Assembly: GCA_023386455.1 (NCBI GenBank)
Contig: JAEWJO010000583.1
Coordinates: 1 to 8,065 of the forward strand
Direction: 5' to 3'
DNA: 8,065 bases
DNA from: Pseudomonadota bacterium
Lineage (GTDB): Bacteria > Myxococcota_A > Polyangia > Haliangiales > Haliangiaceae
Within the stretch, counting starts at the first letter, position 1. Each line of letters opens with the position of its first letter. Positions 5,944-8,065 of this stretch are shown here, one piece after another. The position numbers and the translations under genes were made by a program. The notes below the pieces were generated by a model, which had not been told where the DNA came from, made no database searches, and saw nothing but the letters and a program-made list of their open reading frames with translations.

Positions 5944-6989
5944 GCGAGGATGCGGCGAAGCCCGTCCGCAAGGGCGAGGAGCTCGACCTGCCGGCGCTGT
6001 CCGCGTATCTCGATCGCGAGCTCGGCGCGCACGGCGCGGTCAGCGTCGAGCAGTTCCCCGGCGGCCACTCGAACCTGACGTACCTCGTCCACCACGGCGA
6101 GCGCGAGTACGTGCTCCGGCGGCCGCCGTTCGGCAGCAAGGTGAAGAGCGCGCACGACATGGGCCGCGAGGTGAGTGTTCTGTCGAAGCTGGCGCCGGTG
6201 TACGCGCGCGCGCCGAACGTGATCGCGTACAGCGACGACGCGGCGGTGCTCGGCGCGCCGTTCTATCTGATGGAGCGCCGGCGCGGCGTGATCCTGCGCC
6301 GCGATCTGCCGCCGGGTCTGTCGCCCGAGAAGATCCGCCACCTGTGCAACGAGCTCGTCGATGCGCTCGTCGATCTCCACGCCGTCGATTACGCCGCGGC
6401 GGGCCTCGGCGACTTCGGCAAGCCCGCCGGCTACATCGCTCGCCAGGTGAAGGGCTGGAGCGAGCGCTACGTCGGCTCGCAGACCGACGACATCGCCGCG
6501 ATGACCTCGGTCGCCGCGTGGCTCGCCGAGCACGAGCCAGCCGAGGGCGCGCCGTCGCTCATCCACAATGACTTCAAGTTCGACAACGTCATCTTCGATG
6601 CCGAGCTCGAGACGATCACCGGCGTGCTCGACTGGGAGATGGCGACGATCGGCGACCCGCTCATGGATCTGGGCGGCGCACTGTCGTACTGGGTCGAGTC
6701 GACCGACCCGCAGGTGTTCCAGATGCCGATCTTCGGCGTGACGATGAAGCCGGGCATGTTCACGCGCACCGACTTCGCGGCCCGCTACTTCGAGCGGTCG
6801 GGCCGGAGCACCGACCAGATCGTCTTCTATTACGCGTTCGGTCTGTTCAAGACCGCGGTGATCCTCCAGCAGATCTACTACCGCTTCGCGAAGGGGATCA
6901 CGTCGGACCCGCGGTTCGCGCCGTTCATTCACGTCGTTCGCGCTCTCGGCGAGCAGGCGCAGCGCTCGATCGACAACCGCGCGATCTAG
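5940..6989 (+). CDS. APH-fold phosphotransferase, ACAD10/11 kinase-domain-like (LvaA-type hydroxyacyl-CoA kinase)
   Basis: This 349-residue protein belongs to the aminoglycoside-phosphotransferase-like kinase family. The nucleotide loop is FPGGHSNLTYLV (39-50), and the beta strand YVLRRPPFG (57-65) follows. The catalytic loop LIHNDFKFDNVIFD (207-220) supplies Asp211 and the metal ligand Asn216. The second metal site is VLDWEMATIGDPLMDLG (229-245), with Asp231. FPGGHSNLTY, RRPPFG and DWEMATIGDP are the wording found in the kinase half of mammalian ACAD10/ACAD11 and their bacterial stand-alone relatives, and differ from true antibiotic kinases. The expected reaction is ATP-dependent phosphorylation of the hydroxyl of a 4-hydroxyacyl-CoA, preparing it for the dehydrogenase encoded just upstream. 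The start ATG at 5940 overlaps the upstream TGA by four bases (ATGA), so translation is coupled. It is the last gene of the operon; a stem-loop follows 6 nt after the stop. The protein is cytoplasmic. It is not expected to give drug resistance. Confidence 0.9.
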   Translation: MSEDAAKPVRKGEELDLPALSAYLDRELGAHGAVSVEQFPGGHSNLTYLVHHGEREYVLRRPPFGSKVKSAHDMGREVSVLSKLAPVYARAPNVIAYSDDAAVLGAPFYLMERRRGVILRRDLPPGLSPEKIRHLCNELVDALVDLHAVDYAAAGLGDFGKPAGYIARQVKGWSERYVGSQTDDIAAMTSVAAWLAEHEPAEGAPSLIHNDFKFDNVIFDAELETITGVLDWEMATIGDPLMDLGGALSYWVESTDPQVFQMPIFGVTMKPGMFTRTDFAARYFERSGRSTDQIVFYYAFGLFKTAVILQQIYYRFAKGITSDPRFAPFIHVVRALGEQAQRSIDNRAI

Positions 6990-6995
6990 GGTCGA

Positions 6996-7049
6996 GGCTG
7001 CTGCGGACCCCGCCTGCAGGATCTGCAGGACCCTGCGGTTCCGGCAGCC
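6996..7049 (+). terminator. Stem-loop after the operon, possible terminator
   Basis: GGCTGC (6996-7001) pairs with GCAGCC (7044-7049), and after a 2-nt bulge CGGA (7004-7007) pairs with TCCG (7040-7043). Inside is a second perfect hairpin, CCTGCAG (7013-7019), GAT, CTGCAGG (7023-7029). The structure sits just after the kinase stop at 6989. It lacks a following T-run, so it may be a Rho-assisted or protective 3' structure and not a classic intrinsic terminator. Confidence 0.5.
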
Positions 7050-7062
7050 AAGTTAGGCCAGT

Positions 7063-7072
7063 TCACATGTGA
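7063..7072. promoter_or_regulatory. 10-bp perfect palindrome TCACATGTGA upstream of the exported-protein gene
   Basis: TCACATGTGA reads the same on both strands and lies 81 bp before the ATG at 7154. That is a reasonable place for an operator. The half-site TGTGA recalls CRP/FNR-family sites, but here the half-sites are in the opposite order and unspaced, so no regulator can be named. No convincing promoter boxes were recognised between it and the gene. Confidence 0.3.
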
Positions 7073-7141
7073 TATCGGCAGGTTGCGCGCTGGCGCAGCG
7101 GCTGCACTATCTCCGGTTCGAAGCCGGTTGGCTTCCACTTC

Positions 7142-7147
7142 AGGAGA
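7142..7147 (+). promoter_or_regulatory. Strong ribosome binding site
   Basis: AGGAGA lies 6 nt before the ATG at 7154. It fixes the start of the exported-protein gene and suggests efficient translation; it is the strongest such site in the window. Confidence 0.75.
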
Positions 7148-7153
7148 CTCGCC

Positions 7154-8041
7154 ATGTCGAAGATCAAAGCTGTGCTCGTGACCCTCATGCTCGGTAGCTC
7201 GTCGGCGGCCATGGCCGACTCGGCGGTGTCCTTCACCGCGCAGGCGAACCTCGCGTTCGGGACGCGCGTGTCGGCTCCGATCACTCGCGACCACCGCACC
7301 GACCAGGCGTATCAGATGCCTGGCAGCCGCTACACCTCGTGGATCTCGCTCGGCTCGCCGCTGTCGCTCAGCGCGGGCGTCTCCACGGTCCGCCCGTCGC
7401 TCACGAACATCACCGAGCTCCGCCTCCAGGCGAGCAGCGGTATGTCGTACGTCCGCACGGTGCAGATCCGGTTCCGCGACGACTCGGTGCAGAACATCAA
7501 CCTCAACCAGTGGATCACGTCGAACGACCGCATGATCAACGTCTCGCTCAAGGCGAACCGCTACGGCGTCGACTCGATCACTGTCCGTGGCTCGGCGGCG
7601 CGCAACGCGAAGTACCAGATGTTCGCGCAGGGCACCGCGGTCGCCGAGGTCCCGCCGCCGGTGTACCAGCCGCCCGTGTACCAGCCGCCGGTTTACCAGC
7701 CGCCGATCTACCAGGGCCTCTCGATCGGTTCGGGCATGAGCTTCCTCGGGACGGACGGCCGCCGCTTCATGAGCGTCGGCGCTGACAAGGGAACGTTCCG
7801 CACGCTGCGCCTGCAGGGCGAGTCCGGCAGCACCTTCGTCCAGATGGTGAAGGTCTCGTTCACGAACGGTACGGAGCAGTTCCTGGGCGCGGTTCACCAG
7901 ACGCTCGGCCGCGGTCAGTCGATCGACATCCCGCTCGACGGCAACGGCAAGAACAGCATCCTCCAGGTGACCGTGTGGACCGCCGATAGCGGCATGCCGA
8001 TCACCACCGCGACGGGAACGTTCAACGCGTCGCTGCTGTAA
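7154..8041 (+). CDS. Exported two-domain beta-rich protein with a Pro-rich VYQPP linker, function unknown
   Basis: This 295-residue protein starts with a signal peptide (MSKIKAVLVTLMLGSSSAAMA) and a probable cleavage after Ala21 (A-M-A before Asp22). I do not recognise a named family. The mature part has two similar halves. Residues about 86-158 contain ELRLQASSGMSYVRTVQIRF, and residues about 213-290 contain TLRLQGESGSTFVQMVKVSF. Both continue with a polar turn, a NINL or SIDIPL strand and an SITV or QVTV strand near the end, which suggests a duplicated beta-sandwich. The halves are joined by a linker (166-188) built on four YQ-containing units, VYQPP, VYQPP, VYQPP and IYQGL, encoded by 15-nt repeats at 7661-7720. 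There are no cysteines in the mature protein and no transmembrane segment or lipobox, so a periplasmic or secreted location is likely. A strong ribosome binding site precedes the gene, and a stem-loop separates it from the upstream operon, so it is probably transcribed alone. A structural or binding role is a guess. Confidence 0.85.
   Translation: MSKIKAVLVTLMLGSSSAAMADSAVSFTAQANLAFGTRVSAPITRDHRTDQAYQMPGSRYTSWISLGSPLSLSAGVSTVRPSLTNITELRLQASSGMSYVRTVQIRFRDDSVQNINLNQWITSNDRMINVSLKANRYGVDSITVRGSAARNAKYQMFAQGTAVAEVPPPVYQPPVYQPPVYQPPIYQGLSIGSGMSFLGTDGRRFMSVGADKGTFRTLRLQGESGSTFVQMVKVSFTNGTEQFLGAVHQTLGRGQSIDIPLDGNGKNSILQVTVWTADSGMPITTATGTFNASLL
7661..7720 (+). repeat. Four 15-nt coding repeats for the VYQPP linker
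   Basis: Units at 7661-7675, 7676-7690, 7691-7705 and 7706-7720 share the pattern GTGTACCAGCCGCCG with third-position changes; the last unit is degenerate (ATC for Val, GGCCTC at its end). They lie within the exported-protein gene, keep the frame, and could vary in number between strains. Confidence 0.8.
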
Positions 8042-8065
8042 CGCTCGCCCGCTCCCCACGTGAAC

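Noticed and set aside
5940..6989. Aminoglycoside resistance kinase
   Set aside because: The motifs and the coupled acyl-CoA dehydrogenase gene match the ACAD10/11-type kinase and not drug-modifying enzymes.
7081..7140. tRNA-like look: a D-arm-like GGCGCAGCGG and a T-arm-like CCGGTTCGAAGCCGG
   Set aside because: There is no room for an anticodon arm between the two and no acceptor stem; the T-arm stem has only four pairs. Probably chance, or at most a tRNA fragment.

Overview
The window is GC-rich DNA with the coding style of a deltaproteobacterial-grade organism. Several traits suggest Myxococcota, possibly the Kofleriaceae/Nannocystaceae side: an Asp-rich thrombospondin type 3 (TSP3) plus von Willebrand A (VWA) lipoprotein with a Gly/Asp/Thr linker, a Pro-rich two-domain exported protein, and a C-terminal zinc ribbon on a Pro/Ala-rich protein. 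This is a judgement from style and not a database match.

Layout. (1) Bases 2-211 hold the end of a plus-strand gene closing in a CxxC...CxxC zinc ribbon. (2) About 259-1783 is a mobile-element region. A REP-associated tyrosine transposase (RAYT, IS200-like Y1 HUH enzyme) is bracketed by three copies of a 26-bp core repeat on its left and three inverted copies on its right. The 3' end of the transposase plus its repeat has been copied in tandem (about 165 bp), and smaller tandem units (30 bp, 9 bp) lie beside it. (3) Bases 1866-3872, minus strand, encode a 668-residue lipoprotein with about 14 Asp-rich calcium-type repeats followed by a VWA-like domain. (4) A 180-bp divergent intergenic region carries a spaced direct repeat and inverted repeats. 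(5) Bases 4053-6989 form a tight plus-strand operon: histidine-phosphatase-fold protein, ACAD10/11-type acyl-CoA dehydrogenase, and APH-fold kinase. The gaps are 1 nt and then a 4-nt ATGA overlap. (6) A stem-loop and a 10-bp palindrome separate the operon from a gene at 7154-8041, which has a strong ribosome binding site and encodes an exported protein with two similar beta-rich halves joined by a repeated Val-Tyr-Gln-Pro-Pro linker.

How the genes work together. The kinase and dehydrogenase match the split bacterial form of mammalian ACAD10/ACAD11 and the LvaA/LvaC pair of levulinate catabolism. In those systems a 4-hydroxyacyl-CoA is phosphorylated and the phosphate is then eliminated to give an enoyl-CoA that enters beta-oxidation. 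The co-transcribed histidine-phosphatase-fold protein lacks the usual second catalytic histidine, so its role is the open question. The RAYT region is a separate, selfish or domesticated repeat system. I saw no CRISPR array, no convincing tRNA or rRNA gene, and no recognisable defence or biosynthetic cluster.
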